Below, piece by piece: positions 45,585-55,652 of a stretch of DNA of 64,000 nucleotides. The DNA is from Candidatus Gastranaerophilales bacterium (GTDB lineage Bacteria > Cyanobacteriota > Vampirovibrionia > Gastranaerophilales > Gastranaerophilaceae). The stretch spans positions 46,862 to 110,861 of the forward strand of contig CALUUJ010000005.1 of NCBI GenBank assembly GCA_944323935.1, in the 5' to 3' direction. Every line of letters begins with the position of its first letter. Within the stretch, counting starts at the first letter, position 1. The translations under genes were made by a program, and so were the position numbers. The notes below the pieces were generated by a model. The model did not search any database. It had not been told where the DNA came from and saw only the letters and a program-made list of their open reading frames with translations.

Positions 45585-46967
45585 ATGGAATTAGTTACTA
45601 ATAAAACTCTTGAAAAATTAAAATATGATTTGGTGCGTGATGGTCTTGTAAGCTATGAAGATGTTGAAAGGGCTCAAGAGCTAGCTGATTCTCAAAAAGT
45701 AAATATAGGTCAGATATTGATAAAGTCCAATTTAATATCAGAAGAAAAGTTGTTAAAGTTTTTGGAGAATAAACTTCATATTCCTTATGTAGATTTGAAA
45801 GATTATACTTTGGACAAAAGATGTTTGTCTTATATAAATTTTAATGATGCTCAAAAGTATAAGATTATTCCATTATTTAAAATAGAAAATGTTTTAACGG
45901 TTGCTATGGCGGATCCTTTGGATTTGTTTGCGATAGATAAAATTGTTGAAAAGACAGGTTGTGATATTGAACCTGTTGTTTCTGCTGAAACATCGGTATT
46001 AAAAAAGATAGAGGAATATTATAAAACAGATAGTTCGGTTGGTGAGATTAATATAGAAAGCTCAGAAAATAAATTTGATTGGCAGGAGGAACTACACAAT
46101 GATGTTCTTTCGGATGAGCATATTCAGATATTAATTCGAGCAATATTAAAGCAAGCAATATTAAATAATGTTCATGAGCTGTTTTTTGAACATATACCAA
46201 ATGGTCTTACCGTTAATTTTAGACAAGGCTCAGAGATAGTTGAAACGGGTCAAATACCGTCAATATTAGTTGTACCATTTATATCGAAGCTGAAAACATT
46301 ATCAGCATTGGATGCGAATGTATGTGAGTTGCCGCAATTGGGTAAATTGGTTTTTAAAGTAGATGATATTCTTTTAACAGCAAGTATATCAGCATTTCCA
46401 ACAATTAACGGAGAAAGGATTTCTTTAAAAATTTATAAGCCTCCAAAATCACTTTCTGAAATAGGTTTATCTGATATTCAAATTAATACGATAAAGAATG
46501 CAATTCAGAATCCTGGGATTATTCTTGTATGCGGATCTTCGCTTGCCGGTAAAACACATATAATATACTCTGTTTTATCAGAACTTCGTAACTCCAATAA
46601 AAACATAATGACAATTGAGTCTATAGCGAAATATAATCTGGAAAATATAAATCAATGTGAATTGAATGAAAATATAGGATTTAATATTGATAAAGCAATG
46701 AGATTTATTGAATTTCAGTCTCCGGATTTGATATATTTTGAGGGGATTACAAGTAAATCTGCGCTAGATTATTTTAGTTCATTGGTTTTTAAAGACAAAG
46801 TTCTCATTACTGAATTTTTAGCGGATAATATGGCTGATTTAAATAAAAAACTTGCATATAATGATTTTGAAATGTTTAAACCATTAATTTCCTGTATTAT
46901 TTTTGTGCACAATCAAGATAGGATTGAAGTATTGGACAGTGATGATTTAAATAAATTTATAAAATAA
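45585..46967 (+). CDS. Degenerate GspE/PilB-family ATPase
   Basis: 460 residues against about 560-580 for PilB. An N-terminal GspE/MshEN-like region (about 1-150, with VNIGQILIKSNLISEEKLLKFLENK and DPLDLFAIDKI) lacks the Arg that starts the usual RLGxxL motif for c-di-GMP binding. The ATPase core keeps a Walker A-like GSSLAGKT (317-324), but the Asp box is altered, Walker B reads SPDLIYFEGITS where PilB has DPDIIMVGEIRD, the His box is lost, and the CxxC zinc motif is absent. ATP turnover is doubtful. Same operon as the kinase and regulator, so it may be a regulatory decoy or scaffold for pilus machinery. Confidence 0.78.
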   Translation: MELVTNKTLEKLKYDLVRDGLVSYEDVERAQELADSQKVNIGQILIKSNLISEEKLLKFLENKLHIPYVDLKDYTLDKRCLSYINFNDAQKYKIIPLFKIENVLTVAMADPLDLFAIDKIVEKTGCDIEPVVSAETSVLKKIEEYYKTDSSVGEINIESSENKFDWQEELHNDVLSDEHIQILIRAILKQAILNNVHELFFEHIPNGLTVNFRQGSEIVETGQIPSILVVPFISKLKTLSALDANVCELPQLGKLVFKVDDILLTASISAFPTINGERISLKIYKPPKSLSEIGLSDIQINTIKNAIQNPGIILVCGSSLAGKTHIIYSVLSELRNSNKNIMTIESIAKYNLENINQCELNENIGFNIDKAMRFIEFQSPDLIYFEGITSKSALDYFSSLVFKDKVLITEFLADNMADLNKKLAYNDFEMFKPLISCIIFVHNQDRIEVLDSDDLNKFIK

Positions 46968-47071
46968 TATTTTGAATATAAGATGTAACATTATTTTAAC
47001 ATGTTTTTGAATTAATAGTAAAAAAATATTTTCATGGTTTAGAGCGAATGGGAATGTAAAGGGCGAAATTC

Positions 47072-50000
47072 ATGAAAATATCAAAAGTAACTGGTTTTAA
47101 GTCTGAAAAAGGAATAAGTTTAAATCAACAAAAAGCAAATTTATATAGCAACAAAAACATAATAAATATAACGAACCCTTCTCTGTTGTTTCAGCCTTAT
47201 ATAGGCAGAGATATTGTTTCTTTTGGGGGAAGAAGATATAGTGAAACATTAAAAGATAATTACTATCAACTACCAACAGGATGTTATCCTGATGCATTTC
47301 AAATAGATGCGGGAAAGGCTTTGAATGACGGTAAAACAGTTTTGGTAGAAGCACCTACCGGAACTGGAAAAACTGCTGTTGCATATTATGTAGCGACCAA
47401 GAATATGCAAGAAGGCAAGAAGACATTTTATACTGCTCCATTAAAAGCATTGAGCAATCAGAAATTAAATGAATTTAAGAATATATACGGTGAAGAAAAT
47501 ATAGGTATATTAACGGGAGACAGAAGAGAAAATGTTGAGGCTCCTATTTTGATAATGACAACTGAAGTATATAGAAATATGGCATTATCAAATTTATATG
47601 GAGAAGATAATCCTTTAATGAGAAACTTGGGAACGGTAATATTTGATGAGTTTCACTATTTAGGTGATAAAGACAGAGGTCCTGTATGGGAAGAATCTTT
47701 AATGTTCACACCAAAAGATGTCCAAACATTAGAGTTGAGTGCTACAATAGGAAATCCGAAAGCTTTAAAGAATTGGATAGGAAGTTTAAACGGAACAGAT
47801 AATGTTGCATTAGTATCTATTCCCGCAGAAGCAAGACATGTTCCGTTATCTTTTGATATGCTTGCCACCCAAGCATATGAAAAAGCAGAAAAAAGAATAG
47901 AAAAGGCTATAAGAAGAGGAGAAACTCCTGATTTTGAGAATACACTAAAAGTAAAGAAACCCAAACTAAGTGATTTTAAAATAGCAGTTGAACAATTACA
48001 AAAAGAAGAAAAGTTACCTGCAATATTCTTTATATTCAGTAAAAAATATTCGAGAGAAGTACTTGAATATATGGGAAAAGAAGGAGCTGATTTAACAACT
48101 CAAGCTGAAAAAGAAGAAATAAAAAGAATAGTAGATAAATATTCTGCAGAGAAATATATAGGTGCAGATTTAGATACTAAAGCATTGGAAAAAGGTTATG
48201 CAATACATAATTCTGGAATAATTCCGGGACAAAAAGAATTAATAGAAGAATTATTCCAGAAGAAGTTGTTAAAAGCAGTAATAGCAACAGAAACATTGGC
48301 GGCAGGTATAAATATGCCAGCAAAGACAGTTGTAATATCAAGCCCATATAAACCTTGTGATGAGGGTGAAGATGTGGGAAAACTTCTTTCTGAAAATAAG
48401 GTAAAAATAGAAGAAAGAGATGAAACGGAAGAAATATCCGCACAAACAGGAGAACAAGCAGCAGATAAAAAAGAAGAAAGAGAAGAGACTCCTGTAAGAA
48501 TGCTTTCTGCAAATGAATTTAAACAAATGTCAGGAAGAGCCGGAAGAAGAGGCATAGATACAATCGGATATGTATATACAATGCCGACGGATAGAGCATC
48601 AGAACAAGATTTTTTGTATCTTGAAGCAGTGGATTGTGATCCGATTGAAAGTAATTATAATCCTGATTATTCATTCTTATCCGGTTATTATGAGCACAAT
48701 GTAAATGATAAAGGGTTGCCTGATATATTCGGTAAAACGTTTTATGCATATAGTGATGATGAAAATCAAAGAAAATCAAAAATAGATGAATTAATGGAAA
48801 TAAGCTCAAAAAAGAGGAATATATTACTTTCAAGAGGTTTCTTAATTGAAGAAGACGGAATTATTGAGCCTACATTATTAGCCAAAATGGCATCAAAAGT
48901 TAAAGGATATGATACATTACCACTCGTTGAAGCTATTTCTTCAAAAGCATTTGAAGGAGTATCACCACTGGGTTTAGCTATGGTTGCATCAAGTATGGCA
49001 TTGCCTGCAATGTCAAGTGAAACAGCAATAGGATATGATACAGATTTATCATATATTTTTGAAAAGACAGAACAAGGTGTAGGAAATATTCAACAGAAGT
49101 TATCGAGTTCAGTAGCATCAATGCTTGCAAAATTTGGAAAAACAATGGAAAGTTTTGCGAATTATGAAGACATGTTGAAATTTGTAGAAGGGTTAGAAAA
49201 GCCTGAGGTTTCAGCAGAAGATATAAAATCTGCAATGAATGAACTTGAACTAAAAAGAGCAAAAATGTATAAAATAATAAAAACAACAGGTAATTATTCA
49301 ATAGACGAAATTGTTGGAGCTTTAAAGAGAGGCGATGTTGTACCTACAAAGGTATTAGAGTCAAATTTATCTGCAGTTCAAACATATAAGAAAAGAATAA
49401 ATACAAGAACAATCGATGATTATATTGAAAAGTTGAATTCAGCACTTGCAGACATGGATACAACAGCAAAAGGTAATAAAGCTAAAGCTCGTATCGAAAG
49501 AAAACGTAAAGAGTTTGAAGCATCCATCCAAACGGCTGAAAATATGAAATATCTTGAAGAGAATATCCCAAATGCATTGGCAGCGAACCATCAATTTATA
49601 AAAAAGAATCCTCCACGTCAGGTAAAAGAAGATTATAATGATGCGGAGATGACGTACCTTAAATTAACAATGAAGGATATGTTAATAAGCAGAATAAAAG
49701 CATTGCAGGCATTAGAAGAAAGTGAAACCGAAGAAGGTAATTCAGATATAACAAGCTATGATTCAAGAAAAGTTAACAGTGTATTTAAGAAGTTATTGAA
49801 GAAATCTGCTGAAATATATAATGAGGAAATAGATAAAGGAATAAATCCGGGATATAATCGTTATAATAAGGATGCAGCACAAATGGCGTATATGTGGGCA
49901 AGTCTAAATAGTTCTAATCCATATGAAAGCATGTCAAACTGGTCTCAATTAATAAGAACAGTAGGTGAAAAAGCAGATGAAGGAACAATATACAGAAATA

Positions 50001-50158
50001 TAATGCAGACAGCAGACTTATTAAGTCAGATTGGAGAAATAGCAGAAGTTGGAGTAAGAGATTCAAAAAGTGAAGAAGACAGGGCGTATTATTCATCATT
50101 AAAATATACGGCAATTGAAGCAAGAAAATTATTATTACAGAAACCTGTAAATATATAG
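47072..50158 (+). CDS. Ski2-like DExH helicase
   Basis: 1028 residues. Core motifs: Walker A EAPTGTGKTAV (93-103), APLKALSNQK, TTEVYRNM, DEFHYLGD as the DExH box, LSATIGNP, GINMPAKTVVIS and QMSGRAGRRG. This is the layout of the Ski2/Mtr4-like family also found in cyanobacteria; RNA unwinding is likely. A poorly conserved N-terminal extension of about 60 residues ends in VSFGGRRYSE, and an acidic insert of about 40 residues rich in Glu lies between motifs V and VI (nt about 48360-48500). Single gene with a terminator after it, upstream of the ribosomal protein operon. Confidence 0.88.
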   Translation: MKISKVTGFKSEKGISLNQQKANLYSNKNIINITNPSLLFQPYIGRDIVSFGGRRYSETLKDNYYQLPTGCYPDAFQIDAGKALNDGKTVLVEAPTGTGKTAVAYYVATKNMQEGKKTFYTAPLKALSNQKLNEFKNIYGEENIGILTGDRRENVEAPILIMTTEVYRNMALSNLYGEDNPLMRNLGTVIFDEFHYLGDKDRGPVWEESLMFTPKDVQTLELSATIGNPKALKNWIGSLNGTDNVALVSIPAEARHVPLSFDMLATQAYEKAEKRIEKAIRRGETPDFENTLKVKKPKLSDFKIAVEQLQKEEKLPAIFFIFSKKYSREVLEYMGKEGADLTTQAEKEEIKRIVDKYSAEKYIGADLDTKALEKGYAIHNSGIIPGQKELIEELFQKKLLKAVIATETLAAGINMPAKTVVISSPYKPCDEGEDVGKLLSENKVKIEERDETEEISAQTGEQAADKKEEREETPVRMLSANEFKQMSGRAGRRGIDTIGYVYTMPTDRASEQDFLYLEAVDCDPIESNYNPDYSFLSGYYEHNVNDKGLPDIFGKTFYAYSDDENQRKSKIDELMEISSKKRNILLSRGFLIEEDGIIEPTLLAKMASKVKGYDTLPLVEAISSKAFEGVSPLGLAMVASSMALPAMSSETAIGYDTDLSYIFEKTEQGVGNIQQKLSSSVASMLAKFGKTMESFANYEDMLKFVEGLEKPEVSAEDIKSAMNELELKRAKMYKIIKTTGNYSIDEIVGALKRGDVVPTKVLESNLSAVQTYKKRINTRTIDDYIEKLNSALADMDTTAKGNKAKARIERKRKEFEASIQTAENMKYLEENIPNALAANHQFIKKNPPRQVKEDYNDAEMTYLKLTMKDMLISRIKALQALEESETEEGNSDITSYDSRKVNSVFKKLLKKSAEIYNEEIDKGINPGYNRYNKDAAQMAYMWASLNSSNPYESMSNWSQLIRTVGEKADEGTIYRNIMQTADLLSQIGEIAEVGVRDSKSEEDRAYYSSLKYTAIEARKLLLQKPVNI

Positions 50159-50181
50159 AAAAGTAAAAGAAGAGAGAGTTG

Positions 50182-50226
50182 AAAATGCATACTTGCAAGT
50201 TATAATATGGCGGTATGCATTTTTTA
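50182..50226 (+). terminator. Terminator of the helicase gene
   Basis: AAAATGCATAC (50182-50192) and GTATGCATTTT (50213-50223), 20-base loop, followed by more T. It separates the helicase from the ribosomal operon. Confidence 0.8.
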
Positions 50227-50296
50227 TAATTTGTCAAGGAATTTACAATAAAATAAAGAAATATTAAGAAAAAAATAAAAAAAACAAAAATATTGG

Positions 50297-50325
50297 TTGA
50301 CTATGGAATATGTTTGACATAGAGT
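50297..50325 (+). promoter_or_regulatory. Promoter region of the S10 ribosomal operon
   Basis: TTGACT (50297-50302), 17-bp spacer, TAGAGT (50320-50325). A second TTGACA at 50314-50319 lies inside the spacer. The leader before rpsJ is about 55 bases, and no long L4-type structure is visible. Confidence 0.45.
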
Positions 50326-50388
50326 TAGTATGCTAAGTGGTAAAATGTATTACCATGTGCGAAAGTCAATAGACAAAAGGAAGTAGAA

Positions 50389-50706
50389 ATGAACGAAAGC
50401 AAGCAACAAAGAATGAGAGTTTGTTTGAAAGCATACGATCATAAGTTAATCGACTTATCTGCAAGCAAAATTGTAGAAGTGGTAAAAAGAAGCGATGCTA
50501 GAGTGGCAGGACCGATTCCATTACCAACAAAACGTCGATTATATTGTGTACTTCGCTCACCTCACGTTGACAAGAAATCGAGAGAACATTTTGAGATGAG
50601 AATACACAAAAGAATCATAGATATCTATGATCCGACTGCTCAGATAACAGAAGAACTAACAAGAATTGATTTGCCTGCCGGAGTAGATATCGTGGTTAAA
50701 CTGTAA
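50389..50706 (+). CDS. rpsJ: Ribosomal protein S10 (NusE)
   Basis: 105 residues. Small-subunit head protein that also acts as NusE in antitermination. Seen: [36 protein letters not shown] and the C-terminal [12 protein letters not shown]. First gene of the operon; AAAGGAAG ribosome site. The usual neighbours rpsL, rpsG, fusA and tuf are not upstream; a helicase is. Confidence 0.98.
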   Translation: MNESKQQRMRVCLKAYDHKLIDLSASKIVEVVKRSDARVAGPIPLPTKRRLYCVLRSPHVDKKSREHFEMRIHKRIIDIYDPTAQITEELTRIDLPAGVDIVVKL

Positions 50707-50757
50707 AAGATTTAACAGCACATACAATTTAATAGAGGGAGACTCCATAAATTGAAT

Positions 50758-50794
50758 GTGATCTACGAGGCAAGTAGAAAAACGTAGCGCTCAC
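50758..50794 (+). other. Hairpin in the S10-L3 spacer
   Basis: GTGA-CTACG (50758-50767) can pair with CGTAG-TCAC (50783-50794) around a bulge, in a 104-bp spacer that is long for this operon. A translational or processing control element is possible. No T run follows, so it is not a terminator. Confidence 0.3.
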
Positions 50795-50810
50795 AAAAGA
50801 AAGGTGAAAT

Positions 50811-51446
50811 ATGACACTGGGAGTAATAGGTGAAAAACTTGGGATGACACAAGTATTTGACAAACAAGGACTTGCAATTCCCGTAACAGTAATAAAAGTT
50901 GATCCGTTAACAGTAACACAAGTAAAGACTGTTGATTCAGATGGTTACAATGCAATTCAAGTAGGTGTAATACCGGTAAAAGAAAAGCATTTGACAAAAG
51001 CTGAAATAGGACATTTCAAGAAAAACGGATTAGAAAATTTCAGACATTTACAAGAATTCAGATTAGATAATCCTGAAGCATACACAGTAGGTCAAAAAAT
51101 AGATTTATCTGTATTAACAGAAGGCACAAAAGTAGATGTAACAGGAACATCAATCGGAAAAGGATTCCAAGGTACAGTAAAAAGATGGAACTTTGGACGT
51201 GGACCAATGGCACATGGTTCAAAGAACCATAGAGAACCCGGTTCAATCGGTGCTGGTACAACACCAGGACGTGTAATAAAGGGCAAAAGAATGGCCGGAA
51301 ACATGGGTAACGAAAGAGTAACAATAACAAAACTTACAGTAGTAAGAGTAGACAGTGAAAACAATTTGTTATTGGTAAAAGGTTCAGTACCTGGTCCTGA
51401 AGGAAAATTAGTAACAGTTGTACCATCAAGAGTTAAATGGAACTAA
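50811..51446 (+). CDS. rplC: Ribosomal protein L3
   Basis: 211 residues. Early 23S binding protein. Seen: LGVIGEKLGMTQVFD at the N-terminus and the loop RWNFGRGPMAHGSKNHREPGS that reaches toward the peptidyl-transferase centre, with the methylatable Gln position within the same loop. AAAGGTG ribosome site. Confidence 0.98.
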   Translation: MTLGVIGEKLGMTQVFDKQGLAIPVTVIKVDPLTVTQVKTVDSDGYNAIQVGVIPVKEKHLTKAEIGHFKKNGLENFRHLQEFRLDNPEAYTVGQKIDLSVLTEGTKVDVTGTSIGKGFQGTVKRWNFGRGPMAHGSKNHREPGSIGAGTTPGRVIKGKRMAGNMGNERVTITKLTVVRVDSENNLLLVKGSVPGPEGKLVTVVPSRVKWN

Positions 51447-51477
51447 CTCGAAGTTCAATTAAAAGGAAAAAGAAATT

Positions 51478-52113
51478 ATGACAAAAGAAGTTTCAATATT
51501 AAGTACAAGCGGAAAGCAAGTCGGACAAATTGCTCTTGATGAAAAAGTATTCGGAGTAGAACCGAATTTGCATGTAATGCATATGGCATTAAGAAGACAA
51601 CTAAGTAACGCAAGAAGCGGAAATGCTTGTGCAAAGACAAGAGCAGAAGTATCAGGCGGCGGAAGAAAGCCATGGAAACAAAAGGGAACAGGTAGAGCCA
51701 GAGCAGGTTCATTAAGATCTCCATTGTTTGCAGGTGGTGGTGTAGTATTCGGACCAAAACCAAGAGACTATGAATTTTCAATGCCGCAAAAAGCAAGAAG
51801 ATTAGCATTAAAATCCGCATTATCAGCAAGATTAGATAATACTGTTTTAGTAAAAGATTTTTCTGAAATAACAGAAGCTAAAACAAAAATGGTAGCAGAG
51901 TCATTAAAGGCATTAAAAGTAGAAGGTAAGATTTTAATAATTGCAAATGCAAAGGCTGCAGAAAATGGTCAATTAGAGTTAGCGGCAAGAAATCTTCCAA
52001 ATGTAAAAATCATATTACCTTCAAACTTGAATGTAAAAGATTTACTTGAAGCAGACAGCTTAGTAATGACAGAAGCAGCAATATTAGAAATAACTGAGAG
52101 GTTATCAAAATAA
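51478..52113 (+). CDS. rplD: Ribosomal protein L4
   Basis: 211 residues. Lines the exit tunnel. Seen: the tunnel loop KPWKQKGTGRARAGSLRSPLFAGGGVVFGPKPR and the C-terminal domain with LIIANAKA. It overlaps rplW by 1 base (TAATG). In other bacteria L4 can repress the S10 operon; no obvious L4-binding leader is seen here. Confidence 0.98.
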   Translation: MTKEVSILSTSGKQVGQIALDEKVFGVEPNLHVMHMALRRQLSNARSGNACAKTRAEVSGGGRKPWKQKGTGRARAGSLRSPLFAGGGVVFGPKPRDYEFSMPQKARRLALKSALSARLDNTVLVKDFSEITEAKTKMVAESLKALKVEGKILIIANAKAAENGQLELAARNLPNVKIILPSNLNVKDLLEADSLVMTEAAILEITERLSK

Positions 52114-52421
52114 TGAGTACAATGAAGCAAAACAAAGAAAGATTATACGATATCATTAAGAGACCTATAATCACAGAAAAATCAATGACTGTAGCGGCAT
52201 TATCTCAATATACATTTGAAGTAGCAAAAGATGCAACAAAAGTAGAGATTGCACAAGCTATAGAGTTGGCATTTCCTAACAGAAAAGTAACAAAAGTAAG
52301 AACGGTATATATGCCGTCTCACGCAAAAAGAGTAGGATATTCAGTTGGAAGAACTCAATCAAGCAAAAAAGCGATAGTAACAATCGAAGGCGATCCAATT
52401 GAAGAATTAGCAGGAGTGTAA
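52113..52421 (+). CDS. rplW: Ribosomal protein L23
   Basis: 102 residues. Exit-site protein that docks trigger factor and SRP. Seen: [12 protein letters not shown] near residue 15 and [19 protein letters not shown]. Coupled to rplD; rplB follows after 4 bp. Confidence 0.97.
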   Translation: MSTMKQNKERLYDIIKRPIITEKSMTVAALSQYTFEVAKDATKVEIAQAIELAFPNRKVTKVRTVYMPSHAKRVGYSVGRTQSSKKAIVTIEGDPIEELAGV

Positions 52422-52425
52422 GCAA

Positions 52426-53253
52426 ATGGGTATCAGAAAAATTAATCCGACATCTCCGGGACAAAGAGGAATGACAAAAAGTGATTTTGCGGAAGTAACA
52501 ACATCAACTCCTGAAAAGTCATTATTAAAACCTATGAGAAAGAAAGCCGGAAGAAATAATACAGGTAGAATTACATGTCGTCATAAAGGCGGTGGACATA
52601 AGCAGGCATACAGAGTAATCGATTTCAAAAGAGATAAATTCGGTATACCGGGAACAGTAAAAACTGTAGAATATGATCCAAACAGAAATGTAAGAATTTC
52701 ATTAGTAGTATATGCAGATGGTGAAAAGAGATATATATTAACTCCGCACGATTTAAAAGTAGGAGATACAATATTATCAGGACCGGAAGCAGAAATACAA
52801 GTAGGTAATGCACTTCCATTAGAATTAATCCCATTAGGTACAATAATTCACAACGTAGAATTAATACCTGGACGTGGAGCAAAAATGGTAAGAACAGCAG
52901 GAGCCGGCGCACAATTAATGGCAAAAGACGGCAACTACGTAACAATAAAAATGCCAAGTTCAGAAATGAGAATGGTAAGAAAAGAATGTTTAGCAACAAT
53001 CGGCGTTTTAGGTAATGCAGAGTTCAAGAACCTAAAGATAGGTAAAGCAGGACGTACACGTCACTTAGGCATCAGACCAACAGTACGTGGTGTAACAATG
53101 AACCCTTGTGATCACCCACACGGTGGTGGTGAAGGTAAAACCGGACCAGGAGGAAATCCAAAAACACCTTGGGGTAAACCTGCATTAGGTCGTAAGACAA
53201 GAAAAGTAAAAAAAGCATCTAGCAAGTTAATTGTTAGAGGAAGAAAACGCTAA
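52426..53253 (+). CDS. rplB: Ribosomal protein L2
   Basis: 275 residues. Essential for subunit association and peptidyl transfer. Seen: [34 protein letters not shown] and the conserved C-terminal [20 protein letters not shown] with the active-site-proximal His. Confidence 0.98.
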   Translation: MGIRKINPTSPGQRGMTKSDFAEVTTSTPEKSLLKPMRKKAGRNNTGRITCRHKGGGHKQAYRVIDFKRDKFGIPGTVKTVEYDPNRNVRISLVVYADGEKRYILTPHDLKVGDTILSGPEAEIQVGNALPLELIPLGTIIHNVELIPGRGAKMVRTAGAGAQLMAKDGNYVTIKMPSSEMRMVRKECLATIGVLGNAEFKNLKIGKAGRTRHLGIRPTVRGVTMNPCDHPHGGGEGKTGPGGNPKTPWGKPALGRKTRKVKKASSKLIVRGRKR

Positions 53254-53268
53254 TAAAGGAGATAATTA

Positions 53269-53559
53269 ATGACACGTTCACTAAAAAAGGGTGTATATGT
53301 ACACGACTCTTTAAAAGCAAAAATAGATAAATTAAATGCTAATAAAGAAAAGAGAGTAATTAAGACTTGGTCAAGAGCGTCTATGATTACTCCTGAAAAT
53401 CCAGATATGGTTGGCCACACGATAGCAGTATATAACGGTAAAACTCACGTACCGGTATATATATCAGAACCAATGGTAGGACATAGATTAGGTGAATTTG
53501 CACCTACAAGAATGTTCAGAGGCCACGCAGGGCAAGATAAAACAGCGAAAAGGAAATAG
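53269..53559 (+). CDS. rpsS: Ribosomal protein S19
   Basis: 96 residues. 30S head protein. Seen: [26 protein letters not shown], and [25 protein letters not shown] ribosome site; rplV begins 3 bp after the stop. Confidence 0.98.
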   Translation: MTRSLKKGVYVHDSLKAKIDKLNANKEKRVIKTWSRASMITPENPDMVGHTIAVYNGKTHVPVYISEPMVGHRLGEFAPTRMFRGHAGQDKTAKRK

Positions 53560-53562
53560 ATT

Positions 53563-53901
53563 ATGGAAGCTAAGGCAAGACAAACAGATATAACAATGCC
53601 GGCAAGAAAATTACGCAGAGTAATCAATCTTGTAAGAGGCAAATCAGCAGCAGACGCTTTAAGTATGTTGAAGTTTATGCCATATTTTGCCGCTCGTGTA
53701 GTAGAAAAGAACATCACAGCAGCAGTGGCAAATGCGACAGAGAAGTTTGGTGCTACAGCAGAAGCATTAAAAGTTTCTGAAATATACGCAGATGAATCAA
53801 GAACACTTAAAAGAGGTAAACCGAGAGCTCAAGGTAGAATATATTCAAGAGTAAAACGTACATCTCATTTAACTGTTAAAGTAACAAAAGAATCGAAGTA
53901 G
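53563..53901 (+). CDS. rplV: Ribosomal protein L22
   Basis: 112 residues. Exit-tunnel protein, a macrolide-resistance site in other bacteria. Seen: PARKLRRVINLVRGKSAADAL and the beta-hairpin tip GKPRAQGRIYSRVKRTSH. Confidence 0.98.
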   Translation: MEAKARQTDITMPARKLRRVINLVRGKSAADALSMLKFMPYFAARVVEKNITAAVANATEKFGATAEALKVSEIYADESRTLKRGKPRAQGRIYSRVKRTSHLTVKVTKESK

Positions 53902-53913
53902 AAGGTAATAGAC

Positions 53914-54678
53914 ATGGGACAAAAGACACATCCAACCGGATTTAGAGTAGGAATAATTCAACCTTGGTTCAGCACATGGTTTTCAAAGAAAGATTATCCT
54001 GAGTTTGTTGCAGAAGATGCTAAGATCAGAAAGTTTGTAAAGAAGAGACTTTATGCAGCTGGCATTTCAAGAATATTAATTGCAAGAAAAGCGCAAAATG
54101 TTACAGTAACAGTTGTAACAGCGAAACCGGGTATAGTAGTAGGCCGTGGTGGTCAAGGTATAGATGAATTAAGACAAGCGGTTGCAAAATTAATAAATAA
54201 GACAGTAACGATAGACGTAGTAGAAGTTGCAAGAGTAGATATAGATTCTCAATTAGTAGCAGAATCAATAGCATTGCAATTAGAAAAACGTGTAGCGTTC
54301 AGAAGAGCAATGAAGCAAGCAATGCAAAGAGCAATGCGTGGTGGAGCTCAAGGTATAAAAGTTATGGTATCAGGTCGTTTAGGCGGAGCTGAAATAGCAC
54401 GTAGCGAGTGGGCAAAAGAAGGAAGAATTCCTCTTCAAACACTAAGAGCAAACGTAGACTATGGCTTTGCAGAAGCAGATACTATAATGGGTAAAATTGG
54501 TGTAAAGGTTTGGATTTTCAAAGGCAACTTAATGCCTGGAGAAATGGCAGATCAAAACATCAAAGCAAAAAAAGTAGGCGCTAACAATTTCGAAGAAAAA
54601 CCAGTTGGCGGAAGAAGAAAAAAGAAATCAGCAGCAACTCAGGCTCAAACTGCAGCTGTTGAAGAAGAGAATAACTAA
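53914..54678 (+). CDS. rpsC: Ribosomal protein S3
   Basis: 254 residues. mRNA entry-tunnel protein with a KH domain. Seen: [13 protein letters not shown], the KH loop [12 protein letters not shown], and [22 protein letters not shown]. The C-terminal about 35 residues are a basic then Ala/Gln/Glu-rich tail longer than in many species. Confidence 0.98.
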   Translation: MGQKTHPTGFRVGIIQPWFSTWFSKKDYPEFVAEDAKIRKFVKKRLYAAGISRILIARKAQNVTVTVVTAKPGIVVGRGGQGIDELRQAVAKLINKTVTIDVVEVARVDIDSQLVAESIALQLEKRVAFRRAMKQAMQRAMRGGAQGIKVMVSGRLGGAEIARSEWAKEGRIPLQTLRANVDYGFAEADTIMGKIGVKVWIFKGNLMPGEMADQNIKAKKVGANNFEEKPVGGRRKKKSAATQAQTAAVEEENN

Positions 54679-54707
54679 GTAAGAATAATTAGGAGCGAAA
54701 AACAATC

Positions 54708-55121
54708 ATGTTAATGCCCAAGAAAACTAAATATCGTAAAATGATGAAAGGCAGAATGAAAGGACATGAAACACGTGGAACACAATTAGAATTAGGTTCA
54801 TACGGTTTACAAGCCCAAGATCCTGCTTGGATTACGAGTAGACAAATAGAAGCTGCAAGAAGAGCAATGACTCGTGAAATCAAAAGAGGCGGTAATGTAT
54901 GGATAAAGATATTTCCGGATAAACCAATCACAGCGAAACCTGCTGAAACTCGTATGGGTAAAGGTAAAGGTAACCCAGAATATTGGGTAGCAGTTGTAAA
55001 ACCGGGCAGAATTCTTTTTGAATTAGATTACCCTCAAAGAGAAGTAGCTATTCGCGCACTTGAATTGGCTGCTCAAAAACTTCCAATCAAAGTAAAAATT
55101 GTTGAGAAAACAGGTGAATAA
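54708..55121 (+). CDS. rplP: Ribosomal protein L16
   Basis: 137 residues. Sits near the A-site tRNA on the 50S. Seen: [16 protein letters not shown] and [24 protein letters not shown]. Starts at ATG 54708 (TTAGGAG upstream); a second ATG at 54714 is also possible. Confidence 0.97.
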   Translation: MLMPKKTKYRKMMKGRMKGHETRGTQLELGSYGLQAQDPAWITSRQIEAARRAMTREIKRGGNVWIKIFPDKPITAKPAETRMGKGKGNPEYWVAVVKPGRILFELDYPQREVAIRALELAAQKLPIKVKIVEKTGE

Positions 55122-55123
55122 CT

Positions 55124-55336
55124 ATGAAGCTAGAAGAAATACGTGAAAAATCTGTAAATGAACTTAATGAATTAGTTGTAGATTATAAGAAACAATTATT
55201 TGATTTAAGATTCAAGAAATTTACAAATAAGTTTGAAAATGCTACTGATTTAGGAAAAGCAAATTCACAAATAAAAGAAATCAGAAGAACAATAGCAAGA
55301 GTAAAAACTGTAATTAAGCAAAAAGAATCAGTATAA
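55124..55336 (+). CDS. rpmC: Ribosomal protein L29
   Basis: 70 residues, two helices. Exit-site protein next to L23. Seen: EEIREKSVNELNELVVDYKKQLFDLRF and the C-terminal IKEIRRTIARVKTVIKQ. Two bases after rplP. Confidence 0.95.
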   Translation: MKLEEIREKSVNELNELVVDYKKQLFDLRFKKFTNKFENATDLGKANSQIKEIRRTIARVKTVIKQKESV

Positions 55337-55356
55337 CAAAATGAGGTTAAATTAAA

Positions 55357-55602
55357 ATGCCTAAGAAGGAAAAGCAAGGTGTTGTAGTAAGTAACAAAAT
55401 GGAAAAGACAGCCGTAGTAAAAGTGGCTTCTTACAACCAACATCCTAAATATAAGAAAATTATAGAAACAACAAAAAATTACAAGGCACATGATGAGCTA
55501 AATCAATGTAGTGAAGGTGACATTGTAAGAATTGTTGAATCAAAACCGATTTCAGGCGGAAAACGTTGGGTAGTATCTGAAATTGTAGAAAAAGTAAAAT
55601 AG
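55357..55602 (+). CDS. rpsQ: Ribosomal protein S17
   Basis: 81 residues, OB fold, a 16S-binding primary assembly protein. Seen: [44 protein letters not shown] and the final WVVSEIVEK. Confidence 0.96.
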   Translation: MPKKEKQGVVVSNKMEKTAVVKVASYNQHPKYKKIIETTKNYKAHDELNQCSEGDIVRIVESKPISGGKRWVVSEIVEKVK

Positions 55603-55652
55603 TGATAATTCACTAGATGAAGTAATTAAGTAATTTCAAAGGATGAAATAAG

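Noticed and set aside
48177..49301. Several open frames on the strand opposite the helicase
   Set aside because: They are antisense shadows of a low-stop AT-rich gene, Leu/Phe/Tyr-rich, with no ribosome site or family similarity.
50201..50206. TATAAT as promoter of the ribosomal operon
   Set aside because: It is in the loop of the helicase terminator, with no -35; the TTGACT/TAGAGT pair at 50297-50325 is better placed.
52625..52999. 124-codon frame antisense to rplB
   Set aside because: Lies wholly inside a conserved ribosomal gene and has Leu-rich shadow composition.
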